Both the position numbers and the translations under genes were made by a program. Below the pieces are notes generated by a model, which did not search any database, was not told where the DNA came from, and worked only from the letters and a program-made list of their open reading frames with translations. Source: a virus. Taken from it: a DNA stretch of 30,564 nt. Below are positions 30,000 through 30,564 of the stretch, piece after piece. The stretch is taken from IMG/VR virus record IMGVR_UViG_3300011113_000220, positions 1 to 30,564 of that record. One strand, written 5' to 3'. Numbering within the stretch: the stretch's first letter is position 1; each line of letters begins with the position of its first letter.

Positions 30000-30335
30000 A
30001 TGACAAACACAATTGAAGTTAAACACAAAGTGCCCACTACGGTGAGCACTACTGAAATTACACTACCTCACTACTTTAAAACAGGCAAGCACTGGACTAA
30101 GTATTGTTGCATGACTGCAGAAGGTAACCTAATGAGCATCCACGACAATCAGGGTTATTTACAAATTGATGTGCGACCCTTTGAGGGTTCCGATGAGATT
30201 GCTGATTGTTTAGAGCGTGAGTTCTGTGAACGTGAATATATGCCAATTGATGAGGCTGTGTTCATGCACCAGTTTAGCAATGCACATCGCAAAGCATTTT
30301 ACATGGTTAACCCACAACTTAAACCAATACAATGA
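30000..30335 (+). CDS. hypothetical protein, 111 aa
   Basis: I use ATG 30000, after the AACCCCCAATACA leader and clear of the preceding stop; an in-frame ATG at 29964 would overlap the previous gene. The product has a beta-rich first half (HYFKTGKHWTKYCCMTAEGN) and an acidic C-terminal helix with LEREFCEREYMPIDEAVF. Function unknown. Its stop overlaps the next start (ATGA). Confidence 0.6.
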   Translation: MTNTIEVKHKVPTTVSTTEITLPHYFKTGKHWTKYCCMTAEGNLMSIHDNQGYLQIDVRPFEGSDEIADCLEREFCEREYMPIDEAVFMHQFSNAHRKAFYMVNPQLKPIQ

Positions 30336-30564
30336 GAAAGCACAATCAATTGAATGGGCTTATATCGCGAACGGTGGGCAGTAATGCTGCCCTCCTTCGT
30401 GCTATGCGCAAGAGCAGCACCCCCATATCCGACCGCACACTTTACAACTGGCTATATGATGCTAAGACTATAAAGCTGCAACAGCTTATTAATCTATCAA
30501 AGGCACTCGATATACCGGTGTGCGAATTAATCAAATCAATAACCGTAAAAAATGAAGGCGATGA
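30332..30564 (+). CDS. Cro/CI-like helix-turn-helix protein (3' truncated by window)
   Basis: ATG 30332 is ATGA-coupled to the previous gene and the frame runs off the window after 77 codons. The sequence has a helix with GSNAALLRAMRKSS, then DRTLYNWLYDAKTIKLQQLI and LSKALDIPVCELIK, the layout of an XRE/Cro-type DNA-binding domain. In this early cluster, next to the strongest promoter, it may be a repressor or regulator of the early/late switch. Confidence 0.65.
   Translation, partial: MRKHNQLNGLISRTVGSNAALLRAMRKSSTPISDRTLYNWLYDAKTIKLQQLINLSKALDIPVCELIKSITVKNEGD

Noticed and set aside
1-30564. Joining the two window ends as a closed circle
   Set aside because: The HTH gene would continue into the left end for only a few codons before a stop in that frame, with no terminal overlap visible; this looks like an arbitrary cut from a longer sequence.

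Overview
This window is a stretch of a tailed double-stranded DNA phage (siphovirus-type tail) or prophage whose host is most likely in the Bacteroidota. Host evidence: two intergenic regions carry TTTG-N19-TAnnTTTG-like promoters (the Bacteroidota -33/-7 consensus), most start codons follow A-rich leaders with no Shine-Dalgarno sequence, and several proteins (the 189-aa connector, the 429-aa and 1044-aa tail proteins, the cysteine-rich 150-aa protein) look like families I associate with Bacteroidota phages. No integrase, tRNA, rRNA, CRISPR array or insertion sequence was seen. Genes are very tightly packed, and many are coupled by ATGA or TAATG overlaps.

Layout. (1) 1-5877, plus strand: many small hypothetical genes around a large terminase subunit (900-2198), a probable Rad52-like annealing protein (2403-3068) and a PD-(D/E)XK exonuclease (3141-3911); this looks like an early/replication-recombination operon that also carries TerL. 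(2) 5893-6138, minus: a lone small HEYLH metalloprotein, converging on operon 1. (3) 6233-29654, minus: a long late region read from high to low coordinates. It begins with a phage sigma-like factor (29097-29654, TTG start), a Cys-rich protein and a possible small terminase or DNA-binding protein. Then come tail genes: an assembly chaperone with a -1 frameshift extension, a fibre-like protein, a gp10-like completion protein, two large tail-tip proteins and the tape measure. Head genes follow: XkdF-like protease, subtilase, scaffold, major capsid, tube-like protein, portal fused to a minor-head-like domain, and connector. It ends with lysis genes (holin, secreted CHAP-like endolysin, nested spanin-like pair) and a metallophosphoesterase. 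(4) 14444-14578, plus: a 44-aa ribbon-helix-helix protein embedded in the head region, divergent from the scaffold/capsid genes. (5) 29741-30564, plus: a second early cluster from a strong promoter, ending in a Cro/CI-like helix-turn-helix gene cut by the window edge.

How they work together. The plus genes probably act early (recombination, regulation) and the minus genes late (virion, lysis). The sigma-like factor at the head of the late region and the HTH and RHH proteins are candidate switches. The most notable points are two recoding candidates: a T9 slippery run in the tail chaperone gene that opens an 89-codon start-less extension, and an A10 run in the portal gene exactly at a domain junction, with stops just beyond it in both other frames. 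All functional calls come from reading motifs by eye; no database search was possible.
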